Shown: piece after piece, positions 26,942 through 34,238 of the stretch
Numbering within the stretch: the stretch's first letter is position 1
Layout of the letters: every line of letters starts with the position of its first letter
Assembly: GCF_004217445.1 (NCBI RefSeq)
Contig: NZ_SHKX01000011.1
Span: forward strand, 275,526-339,525
Length of the DNA: 64,000 bases
Origin: Fluviicoccus keumensis
GTDB lineage: Bacteria; Pseudomonadota; Gammaproteobacteria; Pseudomonadales; Moraxellaceae
Direction: 5' to 3'
Translations under genes and position numbers: made by a program
The notes under the pieces: model-generated
What the model saw: the letters and a program-made list of their open reading frames with translations, nothing else
Told to the model about the DNA's origin: nothing
The model's database searches: none

Positions 26942-28009
26942 ATGCGAATCCCTTCTGGCTCCCGCCTTCTGACCCTTGCGCTGGCCATCGGCCTGCTATC
27001 CGGTTGCAATGTGGTCAACACCCGTCCCGTCGGCACCTTCGGCGCGGCGGAACTGGCGCCGCAGACCAACCTGACCCGTGATCTGCTCAGCCTGCCCCTG
27101 CCGCGCGGCAAGATCGTCACGGCGGTTTACGGCTTCAAGGACCAGACCGGTCAGTACAAGGCCAGTCCGGAAAGCAACTTCTCGACGGCGGTGACCCAGG
27201 GCGGCGCGTCCATGCTGGTCAAGGCGCTGCGCGATTCGAAGTGGTTCATCCCGGTGGAGCGGGAAAACCTGCAGGACGTCATTACGGAACGCAAGATTGT
27301 CCGCGCGCTGGACAGTGATACCGGGGAAGGGCGCGGCGGCGTCAAGCTGCCTTCACTGACCGGCGCGAAATTGCTGATTGAAGGCGCGGTCATCGGCTAC
27401 GACTCCAATACCAAGACCGGCGGTCTGGGCGTGAAATACCTGGGCATCAGCGGGGCCAACCAGTACCGGGCCGACCAGGTGACCGTCAACCTGCGCGCCG
27501 TGGACATCAATTCCGGACAGATACTGCACAGTGTTTCCACCACGAAGACGGTGTATTCGGTGCAGCTGACCTCCGGCATTTACAAGTTCGTGTCCTACAA
27601 ATCGCTGCTGGAGGCCGAGGTCGGCATGACCATGAACGAACCGGCCCAGGTCGCGGTGCAGGAAGCGATTGAAGCGGCGGTGGTGAACCTGATCGCCGAA
27701 GGCATTGATAACCGCAGCTGGATGCTTGCCAACGAGACGGACCGGAACCTGCCGATCCTGCAACGCTACCGTCAGGACCGCCTGCATCACAGCGAGCCTG
27801 AAAACCCGCTGGCGGTGGCCCGGAACAGCACCGATAACCCTTCGGCCCGTTTGGCCCCGGCGACGGTCTCGGACGGAGACAGCGCCTTTGACGGGCAGCC
27901 TTTGGCGGGTTCGCGTCCGATAACCGTGCCCCGTGCGCCAACGTCCAAAAATAAGAAGAGCCAGCCAGCCGCCACCCCGCTGACGCCGGCGTTCGGCTTT
28001 GATGAGTAG
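26942..28009 (+). CDS. csgG: Curli secretion channel lipoprotein CsgG, with C-terminal extension
   Basis: CsgG forms the nonameric outer-membrane channel for curlins. Seen: a lipoprotein signal with lipobox LLSGC (Cys at residue 22), the strongly conserved SNFSTAV segment, ML.KALRDSKWFIPVER, LLIEGAVIGYDSN, and the barrel region to about residue 265. Against E. coli CsgG the constriction residues Asn55 and Phe56 are kept (N79, F80 here), but the Tyr51 position is Ser75. The 355-residue length exceeds the usual ~277. The extra ~85 residues form a low-complexity Pro/Ser/Thr-rich tail. The csgB-like gene follows 21 bp downstream. Confidence 0.95.
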   Translation: MRIPSGSRLLTLALAIGLLSGCNVVNTRPVGTFGAAELAPQTNLTRDLLSLPLPRGKIVTAVYGFKDQTGQYKASPESNFSTAVTQGGASMLVKALRDSKWFIPVERENLQDVITERKIVRALDSDTGEGRGGVKLPSLTGAKLLIEGAVIGYDSNTKTGGLGVKYLGISGANQYRADQVTVNLRAVDINSGQILHSVSTTKTVYSVQLTSGIYKFVSYKSLLEAEVGMTMNEPAQVAVQEAIEAAVVNLIAEGIDNRSWMLANETDRNLPILQRYRQDRLHHSEPENPLAVARNSTDNPSARLAPATVSDGDSAFDGQPLAGSRPITVPRAPTSKNKKSQPAATPLTPAFGFDE

Positions 28010-28030
28010 TCCTGATCCGGGAGTTCGGCC

Positions 28031-28603
28031 ATGTCCAACGCACAGCGCGCCCTGACCCTGGGTCTGGTGCTTTTAGTCGGAACGGCTTCGGCGGCGGACC
28101 CGGCGGATGTCTCGGCCATTGAGCAGGCCGAGTCGGATTTTGTCACCGCCAACCCCGGTTCGGGGATGGCGGCGCTGGAAAACGAGATATTGCTCAGCCA
28201 GTCCGGCATTGGCAATTATGCCTTTGCCGAAGAGCTGGGCTCCACCCAGTCACGGATCAGCATCGAGCAGACCGGCGGCAACAACGCGGTTGGCGCATTC
28301 CAGGCCAATGGTCGCAACAATACCGCCGGCATCACCCAGTCCGGTAACGATAACTTTGTCACCGTGACCCAGGCGGGCGACAACAACAATGCCGATATTA
28401 CCCAGTTGAATGACGCCAACCGGCTGGGATTGAACCAGTCCGGCGGCGACAACAACGCCCTGATTTCCCAAAACGGAAACTCCAGCCTGATCCTGAACCA
28501 GAGCGGCGCGCAATCCGCTGTCATCACGGTGGAAGGCGCGACCCTGGGGGTCATCACCCAAAGTTCCCCCAGTCTGAATATGACAGTTACAGGTACGCCT
28601 TGA
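28031..28603 (+). CDS. Curlin-repeat protein, CsgB-like nucleator candidate (190 aa)
   Basis: A secreted protein with a signal peptide ending near ASA (residue 20) and about six curlin-type repeats of ~22 residues from residue 55 on (SISIEQTGGNNAVGAFQ-type, GITQSGNDNFVTVTQAGDN, ADITQLNDANRLGLNQSG). The Q/G/N ladder is clearer and more regular than in the 25932 protein. E. coli CsgB nucleates CsgA on the surface; this shorter protein, last in the csg set and 21 bp after csgG, is the natural nucleator candidate. The roles of the two curlins could also be reversed. Confidence 0.85.
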   Translation: MSNAQRALTLGLVLLVGTASAADPADVSAIEQAESDFVTANPGSGMAALENEILLSQSGIGNYAFAEELGSTQSRISIEQTGGNNAVGAFQANGRNNTAGITQSGNDNFVTVTQAGDNNNADITQLNDANRLGLNQSGGDNNALISQNGNSSLILNQSGAQSAVITVEGATLGVITQSSPSLNMTVTGTP

Positions 28604-28611
28604 GCGCTCTT

Positions 28612-28629
28612 TTTTCATAAAAGTTCCAC
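28612..28629 (+). promoter_or_regulatory. Weak candidate PhoB box upstream of the PstS-like gene
   Basis: Two 7-base half sites, TTTTCAT (28612-28618) and GTTCCAC (28623-28629), are separated by AAAA, the PHO-box geometry. By eye they match 12 of 18 positions of the E. coli pstS box, mostly in the first half. The site is 113 bp upstream of the PstS-like start. No clean -10/-35 pair is visible in 28604-28741. Confidence 0.25.
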
Positions 28630-28741
28630 GGCGATGTAGCAAATCATTCAATGAACTGAAACCTGCCCCCCCTAATCTGGCGTTGCTTTTTCGGGCAACC
28701 TGCACAATTAACCACCATACCCGATAACAGGGGAGTACATC

Positions 28742-30298
28742 ATGTTCCAACTTAATCGCATCGCCCTCGCCGTGGCCGCCATGGTCGCACTGCCGGCTTT
28801 TTCCGCCACGGTTGTGGTTCCTGTCGCTCAAGGCACTCTCTACGGCGGTGGCGCCACGCTGCCCGCCGGTGCGTACATCGGCAACAAGTGGCTGGGTTTC
28901 AGCACCCCCAAGCGCCACGCCCTGACCTCGACCACCAAGAAGCTGCTGGACGCTGATCCGGCTGCTCCGGATTCGCTGTTCGGTTACTTTACCCAGACCG
29001 GCGTGAACGGCGACGTGACCAAGCTGTGGAAAGTCTCCTACTGCGCAACGGGTTCCGGCACCGGCCGTAACGTCATTCGCGGCACCGTCGATGCTTCCGG
29101 CGCTTGCCCGGACTACAGCGTAACCTCCGGCCTCAGCTTCGGCGCCGACAAGGCTTCCGCTGACTTCGCCGCCACCGACGCACCGTTCAGCGCTTCGGAA
29201 TACGCGTCCTTCCTGACCGGCCCGCGCGCCGCCGGCAAGACCGCCATTGTGCAGCTGCCCGCCGTCGCCGGCGCCATCGGCATCATCTACAACAACGCCG
29301 ACCTGGGCAACGTTGCCCTGAACCTGACCGAATCGCAGATCTGCCAGATCTTCGCCGGCACCATCAACAACTGGAACCAGCTGAACTCCAGCCTGCCCTC
29401 CAAGGCCATTATCCCGGTGGTTCGTTCCGACAGCTCCGGCACCAGCTTCAGCTTCACCAACCACCTGTCGGCTACCTGCCCGTCCGCTTTCCCGACAGCG
29501 GTTACCGGCTTCAGCACCAACTCCACGTTTGCGGCCGGCGGTGTCAACGCCACCGTTCCGTCCGGCACTATCCAGTCCAGCGGCAACGGCGGTGTGGTGA
29601 CCTCCGTGCTGGCAACCGACGGCACCATCGGCTATGCCGAAGTGGCTGACGGTGAAGCCCGCGCTGCGCTGGCCGGCGGCAAGCTGCTGCGTCACGCTAC
29701 GGTTTCCATCAAGCCCGATGTGGCCGCCTGGAGCGAAGTGGTCCAGCAATTCAACGCGGACGGCAGCCCGGTCCTCAAGAACGGCGCTGTGGTTTTCAAG
29801 ACCATCAAGCACAAGGCCGAGAAGTACAAGAAGTTTGATCCGATCAAGGATCTGCCTGCTTCCGTCGCGGTTACCGCCGCCAGCGACAAGGTGTTGGGCA
29901 GCAACGACGCCAACGGCCGTCCGACCATTCTGGATCTGACCCCGGCCGCCGCCAGCGCCGCCGGTTGTGTCCAGCTGGTTGACCCGGCGGTGTACGCCAA
30001 GCCCGCCGTTGACGCCAAGAAGAATGACTACAAGCAGTACCCGATTGTCGCCGTCAGCTACCTGATCGGTTACAACACCGGCAATGCTGACATGTTCGAC
30101 GCCGCCACCAGCTCGGTGGTCACCAACGTCGCCAAGGCTGACGCTGTTCGCGCGCTGTTCAAGGCGCCTTACGGCATCAGCACCAAGGTCAAGACCATCG
30201 GCAAGAAGAGCGGTTTCGCCGCCCTGACCCTGGGCCTGGACGCCACCGCCAATGCCGCCAGCGCGACCGCTCTGGTGGATCGCTGCATCGCCAACTAA
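28742..30298 (+). CDS. PstS/DING-like substrate-binding protein (518 aa)
   Basis: A secreted periplasmic-binding-protein fold related to phosphate-binding PstS/DING proteins. Seen: a signal peptide ending near FSA (residue 21), LYGGGATLPAGAYI as the PstS-like first loop, and RSDSSGTSFSF from residue 228, corresponding to the phosphate-binding SGT loop. A C-terminal segment (VAVSYLIGYNTGN) also fits the fold. At 518 residues it is much longer than PstS (~350), with extra segments in the second half. No pst permease genes are nearby, so it is unlikely to feed a local ABC transporter. It may act as a surface or scavenging protein. It has a strong ribosome-binding site (GGGGAG) and is probably highly expressed. 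Confidence 0.82.
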   Translation: MFQLNRIALAVAAMVALPAFSATVVVPVAQGTLYGGGATLPAGAYIGNKWLGFSTPKRHALTSTTKKLLDADPAAPDSLFGYFTQTGVNGDVTKLWKVSYCATGSGTGRNVIRGTVDASGACPDYSVTSGLSFGADKASADFAATDAPFSASEYASFLTGPRAAGKTAIVQLPAVAGAIGIIYNNADLGNVALNLTESQICQIFAGTINNWNQLNSSLPSKAIIPVVRSDSSGTSFSFTNHLSATCPSAFPTAVTGFSTNSTFAAGGVNATVPSGTIQSSGNGGVVTSVLATDGTIGYAEVADGEARAALAGGKLLRHATVSIKPDVAAWSEVVQQFNADGSPVLKNGAVVFKTIKHKAEKYKKFDPIKDLPASVAVTAASDKVLGSNDANGRPTILDLTPAAASAAGCVQLVDPAVYAKPAVDAKKNDYKQYPIVAVSYLIGYNTGNADMFDAATSSVVTNVAKADAVRALFKAPYGISTKVKTIGKKSGFAALTLGLDATANAASATALVDRCIAN

Positions 30299-30335
30299 GT
30301 CTGATGGCCTTGTGCCAGGCCTGACGACGAAGTAG

Positions 30336-30360
30336 ACCCCCGCGCAATGCGGGGGTTTTT
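30336..30360 (+). terminator. Rho-independent terminator after the PstS-like gene
   Basis: CCCCCGC and GCGGGGG form a stem around GCAAT-type loop bases, followed by TTTTTG. The rest of 30299-30471 holds the leader of the next gene. Confidence 0.88.
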
Positions 30361-30471
30361 GTTACAAGAGTCCCGCCTGCTGACCTCAAGCTGCAATATT
30401 CCCTTTTCACAATACCGCGCAGTTCTCGCCAACCGGCGAAAGCCCACTCTGACTCTCTGCGGAGCCTAGCC

Positions 30472-32388
30472 ATGACACTGATGCGTATTGCCAAATACTC
30501 TTTCGCCGGAAGCCTGACACTGGCTTTGGCCGCTTGCGGCGGCGGAGGGGGGGGCGGTGGTTCCTCCACATCCACCGCGCCAGCCGCCGCCAGCCTGAGC
30601 ATGTCGATCGGCGTGCAGGGGCTGGATCTTTCCTGGACCCCGGTCAGCGGCGTCACCAGCTATCGTCTTTATCAGGATGCCACCGGTTCGTCGGGTTTCA
30701 CCCGTATCGGCGGAGACATCGCCGCCGCCTCCGGCAGCTACCGGCTTCCGGTCAGCAGTCATCTGCTGGACTGGCCCAACGCCCGGTTCCGCATCGACGC
30801 CTGCAACGGCGATAGCTGCACCGCTTCGCAACCCATCAGCGTGGTGAGCGGCATGTTGGCGTCAATCACCTACGTAAAGGCCTCCAATACCCAGGATGGC
30901 AGCCGCTTCGGCGGCTCGGCGGCGCTGAGCGGCGACGGCCGCACGCTGGTCGTTGGCTCTCCGCAGGTGAAGGATGAGGCCGAAGGCCTCTACATCGGCG
31001 ATCGCTCGGTGGCGGGTTCCGGCGCGGACAATCACGGTGCGGTCTACGTCTATCAGATGGGCAGCAACGGGTTGTGGTCGCAGGTGTTGTACCTGAAAGC
31101 CCCGCATATCCGCGATGCGGACGGCAATCCCGAGGGCGGCTTTGGCGCGCGCTTTGGCACCGGAGTCGCGGTTAATAGTGACGGTAGTGTCATTGCTGTT
31201 GGCGCGGCAGGTGAGGGTAGTGGTGCAGTCGGCGTCAACGGCGACCAGACTGACAGCACCCTGATCGACAGCGGCGCGGTTTACGTCTATAGCCGGGATA
31301 CCGGCGGCAACTGGAGCGAACCGACTTATCTGAAGTCTTCCAACAGCCGCGACAACCAGCTGTTTGGCGCGGCGATCAGCCTCAGCAAGGACGGCAACCG
31401 TCTGGTGGTGGGCGCACCGGGCGAGGACAGCCCGGCCAAGGGCGTTAACGGCAACGGCGCCCTCACGGGCAGCACTGACAGCGGCGCTGCGTATCTGTTT
31501 GAAAAGTCGGGCGGAGCTTGGGCGCAGAAAGCCTATCTGAAAGCCAGCAACAGTCGCGCCAATGCTCGCTTCGGCGATAGCGTTGCCCTGGCGGGGGACG
31601 GCCAGACGGTAGCGGTCGGTTCACCGGGCGAAAACAGCAGCGCACGCGGCATCAACGGCAATCAGAACGCGGCCGGGCTGGATGACAGCGGCGCAGTGTA
31701 CGTATTTGCCTACGATAACGGCGCGGCGCTTTGGACGCAGCAATCCTATATCAAGGCGTCCAACACCCCGCTGGCGACCGATGTCATTGACGGCCCGGAA
31801 TTCGGGACGGCGGTTTCCCTCAGTGATAACGGGGCATTGCTGGCCGTGGGCGCGCCTTATGTTGATAGCGATAACGCCACGCTGTCCTCGAACGACAACA
31901 CCCGGAACCTGGGTGCGGTCTACTTGTTCAAGCGCGCGGCAGCGTGGGTGCAAACCGCCATGCTGAAGACCGTCAATACCGGCATGTTCGCCAACGTCGG
32001 ATCGTCGGTGGCGCTTAGCGGCGACGGGACTTTGCTGGCCATCGGCGCGCCTGGCGATGCCACCCTCAGCCGCGGCATCAATGGCTCTACGGCCAGCGCG
32101 GGCGGTATCAACGAGAATGGCGGCGTGTACATGTTCGCCATCGACGGCAATGGTGCGGGTACGCAGCGAAGCTATGTCAAGGCGTCCAATACCATGACTT
32201 CATCGGCGGGCTTGTGGCTGGATATTCGTTCCCGCTTTGGTGATGTGGTGGCGTTGAGCACCGATGGCAAGCGTCTGGCGGTTGGAGCGCCGGGGGAATA
32301 TGGCATGGCCAAGGGTGTGCATAATGGTGCTGATGTCGCGGGGTCGGATGTTTCCCGTCCGGAAGCCGGCGCGGTGTATCTGTATTAA
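30472..32388 (+). CDS. Lipoprotein with seven FG-GAP repeats (integrin-alpha-like beta-propeller)
   Basis: A predicted surface or periplasmic lipoprotein. Seen: lipobox ALAAC with Cys22 followed by eight glycines, a fibronectin-III-like region at about 40-130 (LDLSWTPVSGVTSYRLYQD), then seven FG-GAP blades beginning near residues 144, 227, 297, 366, 443, 508 and 588. Each has the pattern FG...ALS.DG..L.VGAPGE followed by DSGAVYVY-type strands. Seven blades is the number needed to close an integrin-alpha propeller. The protein has 638 residues. It lies after a terminator and so probably has its own promoter, but is on the locus strand. It is likely a surface binding protein; the ligand is unknown. 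Confidence 0.88.
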   Translation: MTLMRIAKYSFAGSLTLALAACGGGGGGGGSSTSTAPAAASLSMSIGVQGLDLSWTPVSGVTSYRLYQDATGSSGFTRIGGDIAAASGSYRLPVSSHLLDWPNARFRIDACNGDSCTASQPISVVSGMLASITYVKASNTQDGSRFGGSAALSGDGRTLVVGSPQVKDEAEGLYIGDRSVAGSGADNHGAVYVYQMGSNGLWSQVLYLKAPHIRDADGNPEGGFGARFGTGVAVNSDGSVIAVGAAGEGSGAVGVNGDQTDSTLIDSGAVYVYSRDTGGNWSEPTYLKSSNSRDNQLFGAAISLSKDGNRLVVGAPGEDSPAKGVNGNGALTGSTDSGAAYLFEKSGGAWAQKAYLKASNSRANARFGDSVALAGDGQTVAVGSPGENSSARGINGNQNAAGLDDSGAVYVFAYDNGAALWTQQSYIKASNTPLATDVIDGPEFGTAVSLSDNGALLAVGAPYVDSDNATLSSNDNTRNLGAVYLFKRAAAWVQTAMLKTVNTGMFANVGSSVALSGDGTLLAIGAPGDATLSRGINGSTASAGGINENGGVYMFAIDGNGAGTQRSYVKASNTMTSSAGLWLDIRSRFGDVVALSTDGKRLAVGAPGEYGMAKGVHNGADVAGSDVSRPEAGAVYLY

Positions 32389-32431
32389 GCCACACGTTTG
32401 GCGGGGCAGGCCATAGGCCTGCTGCAGTAAA

Positions 32432-32460
32432 GAAAAGCCCGTCCATGACGGGTTTTTCTT
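32432..32460 (+). terminator. Rho-independent terminator after the FG-GAP lipoprotein
   Basis: AAAAGCCCGTC pairs with GACGGGTTTTT around a short CAT loop, with a T-rich tail. It marks the right end of the surface-structure locus. Confidence 0.88.
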
Positions 32461-32498
32461 TTTGGCGGAGTGTGCTGCATTAATATTAATAAAGGCAT

Positions 32499-32511
32499 AA
32501 AGGTGTCTGAC
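32499..32511 (+). repeat. Short direct repeat AAAGGTGTCTGAC, left copy
   Basis: Identical 13-base copies lie at 32499-32511 and 33737-33749, on either side of the gene at 32613-33725. The sequence resembles the GTGTCTGAC-containing REP-like elements that I know from proteobacterial genomes. I see no transposase nearby. Confidence 0.6.
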
Positions 32512-32612
32512 TCCGTTATCCACTCCAGTACTTGGCCCAAACCAGACGCTGCGTTTACACTACCCACAGGGCCCGATGACAGGGTTGCGTTGAAATATCA
32601 GAGAGGATGATG

Positions 32613-33725
32613 ATGAGCGGCGAAGCATTTTACGTGTGGGATCTGGCGGGTGAGCAAGTTGCTCCGAAATATGAGGATTTATTGCCTGCATTCCGCCGCG
32701 CGCTGGCGCGCGAAGATGTTCCTCCGATGGATAAGATGCTGGTGCTGGCACGCCTGTTGCCGCAAGTAGTCCGTGATAATCCCGATATTGATACGGACGT
32801 GGCGGACTTCTTCGGGCGTGTTGAGTCTTGGGCGCTGTCGAACTACTATGGTGCCTTGCGCTTGGAACTGCCGGCGGATCCGTTCTGGATCGCCAAGCGG
32901 ATTCTGGTGAAAGTCGCCTCGGAAGTGGGCGTGGTGCTTTTCGACGACTTACAAGGAGTGTTCTTCCTGCCGGATGGGCGTATTTTGCCGGAGGCACAGG
33001 GCAAGAAATGGCAAGGTGCGATTCACTATCTGGAAGGGCAGCATGATTTTCCTACGACGGTGCCGCAGTTCAAGAAATTGGCTTTCCCGTTGCTTGAGGC
33101 TATATTAATCCGGCGGGGGTATGTGGTGGATGAGGTGTTGCAGAGGGAGAATGGGGGATATAATTTTTCAAGACAGGTAGAATGTGGTGTTCAAATGGTT
33201 GGATTCAAGTTTGAGCGATCTTATCAGGGTTTTACAATCCCATTATCTATTCAAATGTCTGTTGATGTTGTTAATGATATTCTAAGTAAATTTAGTTTTT
33301 CAAATTATGATTATTTGTATATATTTGAATTGTATGATAGTTTTAAAGAAAAACTGGGTGATGCTCTATATGTTTCTGATGTTGAGTCGCTAAATGAGTT
33401 GTTGAGTGCAATCGAAAGTTACGTTTTAAGTATCCATGAGTCCACCAAAAATATTATGGGCTTGAATGATTTAGTGGAAGGAAGGCTTGGAGAAACATTA
33501 TCAAGAAGAATTCTTGGTGTTTGGACAGCACCTAAAGCTTTGATAACTCTAAGGCTTGCTGGCAATAAAGACTTTGATAGATTTGCAATTGAAATTCCAT
33601 CCAATGTAAGAGTTTGGGGGCGAATTGGTAAGGCTCAGGGCTTGGCTGAGTGGCCAAAACTTGTAGAGTATTTAAAAACTCATTTTGATGATGATGGTAA
33701 ACCCATAGAGCAATCAGGTACATAA
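32613..33725 (+). CDS. Uncharacterised protein, paralogue of 2677-3750
   Basis: Family not recognised; no signal peptide or membrane helix in 370 residues. The start at 32613 is the third of three consecutive ATGs. It has the best spacing from GAGAGG and aligns with the start of the paralogue (MS..F/Y..WD). Shared blocks: ILVKVASEVGVVL, FLPDGRILPEA, KWQGAI, FP.TV.QFKKL, and at the C terminus LRLAGNKDF and EWPKLVEYL. Upstream of about 33110 the base composition is genome-like, but 33181-33300 counts to 30% GC, the same mid-gene switch as in the paralogue. The gene stands alone between a terminator and a hairpin and is flanked by 13-bp direct repeats, suggesting acquisition or duplication as a unit. 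Confidence 0.75.
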   Translation: MSGEAFYVWDLAGEQVAPKYEDLLPAFRRALAREDVPPMDKMLVLARLLPQVVRDNPDIDTDVADFFGRVESWALSNYYGALRLELPADPFWIAKRILVKVASEVGVVLFDDLQGVFFLPDGRILPEAQGKKWQGAIHYLEGQHDFPTTVPQFKKLAFPLLEAILIRRGYVVDEVLQRENGGYNFSRQVECGVQMVGFKFERSYQGFTIPLSIQMSVDVVNDILSKFSFSNYDYLYIFELYDSFKEKLGDALYVSDVESLNELLSAIESYVLSIHESTKNIMGLNDLVEGRLGETLSRRILGVWTAPKALITLRLAGNKDFDRFAIEIPSNVRVWGRIGKAQGLAEWPKLVEYLKTHFDDDGKPIEQSGT

Positions 33726-33736
33726 AACGTCCAAAG

Positions 33737-33749
33737 AAAGGTGTCTGAC
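33737..33749 (+). repeat. Short direct repeat AAAGGTGTCTGAC, right copy
   Basis: This is the second copy of the 13-base sequence at 32499-32511. It lies 11 bp after the stop of the uncharacterised paralogue. The two copies are in the same orientation. Confidence 0.6.
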
Positions 33750-33756
33750 CTCTTTC

Positions 33757-33813
33757 CCCGCCGTGAGAACATCCGCCTGCGGCGGGCCCTCCTTTTGGGT
33801 CGCCAAAAGGAGG
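33757..33813. repeat. Tandem hairpins: CCCGCCG/CGGCGGG and CCTCCTTTTGG/CCAAAAGGAGG
   Basis: Two inverted repeats lie back to back. The first pairs 33757-33763 with 33780-33786. The second pairs CCTCCTTTTGG at 33788-33798 with CCAAAAGGAGG at 33803-33813 around a GTCG loop, a perfect 11-bp stem. It may act as a terminator or be a dispersed intergenic repeat. The remainder of 33814-34020 shows no gene that I can support. Confidence 0.6.
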
Positions 33814-34020
33814 CAAAAGCGAGTCCTTCGCCAAAACTCGCGCAAGGGCAGTTCACTGTTTAAAAGGTGCGATTAACCGGCTTCGATGAAGGTGGTGTGG
33901 CTCGGACAATGGCTGCGGACGGCAAGAGCTTGGAATTGGGGTTGTGCGCTTCGTGTGTGTTGGAGATTCAGGTGTTCAGGATCAGGTTTTTTGCGGAGAA
34001 TATATTGCTTGAGGGGGAGA

Positions 34021-34097
34021 TGGCGCGCCCGGCGGGATTCGAACCCACGACCCCTGCCTTCGGAGGGCAGTACTCTATCCAGCTGAGCTACGGGCGC
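34021..34097 (-). tRNA. tRNA-Arg (anticodon CCG)
   Basis: On the reverse strand the 77 bases fold as a standard cloverleaf. The acceptor stem GCGCCCG pairs with CGGGCGC, the D arm starts GCTCAGCTGGATA, and the anticodon loop CTCCGAA sits between CTGCC and GGCAG. The T arm contains GGTTCGAATCC, and the terminal CCA is encoded. Anticodon CCG reads CGG arginine codons. The 3' end faces the accessory region, the usual side for island integration, but I found no partial copy of the 3' end at the far boundary. Confidence 0.97.
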
Positions 34098-34170
34098 TTT
34101 GCAGGGGCGCAATCATACCCGCCCCGCCATCGGTCGTCCATGCCTTTTCGTGCAAATGGGTTGTTCAGCT

Positions 34171-34198
34171 TTGTCCTCACCGCATTTGCGGTTATACT
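34171..34198 (+). promoter_or_regulatory. Probable sigma-70 promoter of the cytochrome c5 gene
   Basis: TTGTCC (34171-34176) and TATACT (34193-34198) are separated by 16 bp, about 40 bp upstream of the GTG start. It lies between the divergent tRNA-Arg gene and the cytochrome gene. Confidence 0.55.
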
Positions 34199-34238
34199 CG
34201 CCGCCATCAAGAATCAACCTGCTGCTGTGAGGCGTTCC

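Noticed and set aside
28580..28586. Perfect ATGACAG (reverse of CTGTCAT, a PHO half site)
   Set aside because: It lies inside the end of the second curlin-repeat gene, on the opposite strand, with no second half site at the right spacing.
30299..34020. CRISPR array or transposase remnant at the right edge of the locus
   Set aside because: No regularly spaced repeats and no transposase or integrase reading frame are present. The only repeats are the two 13-mers and the hairpins listed.
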